64,000 bases of DNA from Anaeromicropila herbilytica. GTDB lineage: Bacteria; Bacillota; Clostridia; Lachnospirales; Lachnospiraceae. The position numbers and the translations under genes are program-made. This document shows positions 63,968 to 64,000 of this stretch, in pieces. A model generated the notes under the pieces. The model ran no database searches, had not been told where the DNA came from, and saw only the letters and a program-made list of their open reading frames with translations. Within the stretch, counting starts at the first letter, position 1. Every line of letters starts with the position of its first letter. The stretch covers positions 2,271,001 to 2,335,000 of the forward strand of contig NZ_AP024169.1 in NCBI RefSeq assembly GCF_016591975.1, in the 5' to 3' direction.

Positions 63968-64000
63968 AAGTGCATTTCATATAATTTAATTCAATTAATT

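Overview
The window is AT-rich DNA from a spore-forming, anaerobic-type Firmicute. The best fit is a plant-polysaccharide-degrading Lachnospiraceae/Clostridium of the Lachnoclostridium phytofermentans type. That placement is inferred from gene content and style: dipicolinate synthase genes, a SpoVB-type flippase and a BofC-like protein (sporulation); three T-box leaders in front of serS, tyrS and thrS; a secreted GH74 xyloglucanase with X2 and CBM3 modules; and strong AGGAGG ribosome sites. No tRNA, rRNA, CRISPR array, insertion sequence or prophage was seen.

Layout. 1-9.1 kb: an incomplete lipid flippase gene, a BofC-like protein, two FAD oxidoreductases, then proB - DUF896 - 5-formyl-THF cyclo-ligase - proA. 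9.1-16.2 kb: a 285-bp imperfect palindrome, a MATE exporter, asnB, a Ser T-box with serS, and a sigma-70-like protein lacking region 4. 16.3-19.8 kb: convergent dipicolinate synthase genes (dpaB, dpaA), a metallo-hydrolase and an HD phosphohydrolase. 20-25.5 kb: a secreted 5'-nucleotidase and an ABC-2 type exporter with a zinc-ribbon membrane protein. 25.5-30.1 kb: Tyr T-box/tyrS, then a small HTH gene behind a leader peptide and alternative hairpins, a WYL regulator and a GNAT enzyme. 30.2-36.7 kb: a LacI-type regulator divergent from a sugar ABC importer (binding protein and two permeases, no ATPase) with malQ; a LacI-type operator lies just downstream of the importer promoter. 37-42.9 kb: marR-MFS efflux pair, Thr T-box/thrS, and a LysM cell-wall hydrolase. 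43.5-48.5 kb: one 1640-residue secreted phosphoesterase. 48.9-52 kb: methyltransferase and an mccB-mccA reverse transsulfuration pair. 52.2-58.1 kb: an acetyltransferase, an alpha/alpha-barrel-like protein, a GyrI-like protein, a DbpA helicase, a DUF3783 protein and an AraC-HD fusion. 58.4-64 kb: GH74 xyloglucanase, a small holin-like protein and a second FAD protein.

Points most worth a second look: a dispersed palindromic repeat family (four copies, about 6.5, 11.1, 27.2 and 28.1 kb), one copy flanked by a direct repeat; a 9-codon leader ORF with mutually exclusive hairpins before the small HTH gene at 27.76 kb; an AraC-type HTH fused to a RelA/SpoT-like HD domain, with a strong internal ribosome site that could release the HD domain alone; and the sigma-like protein with regions 1.1 to 3 but no region 4. 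All family names come from reading the translated sequences and recalling family motifs; no database search was made.
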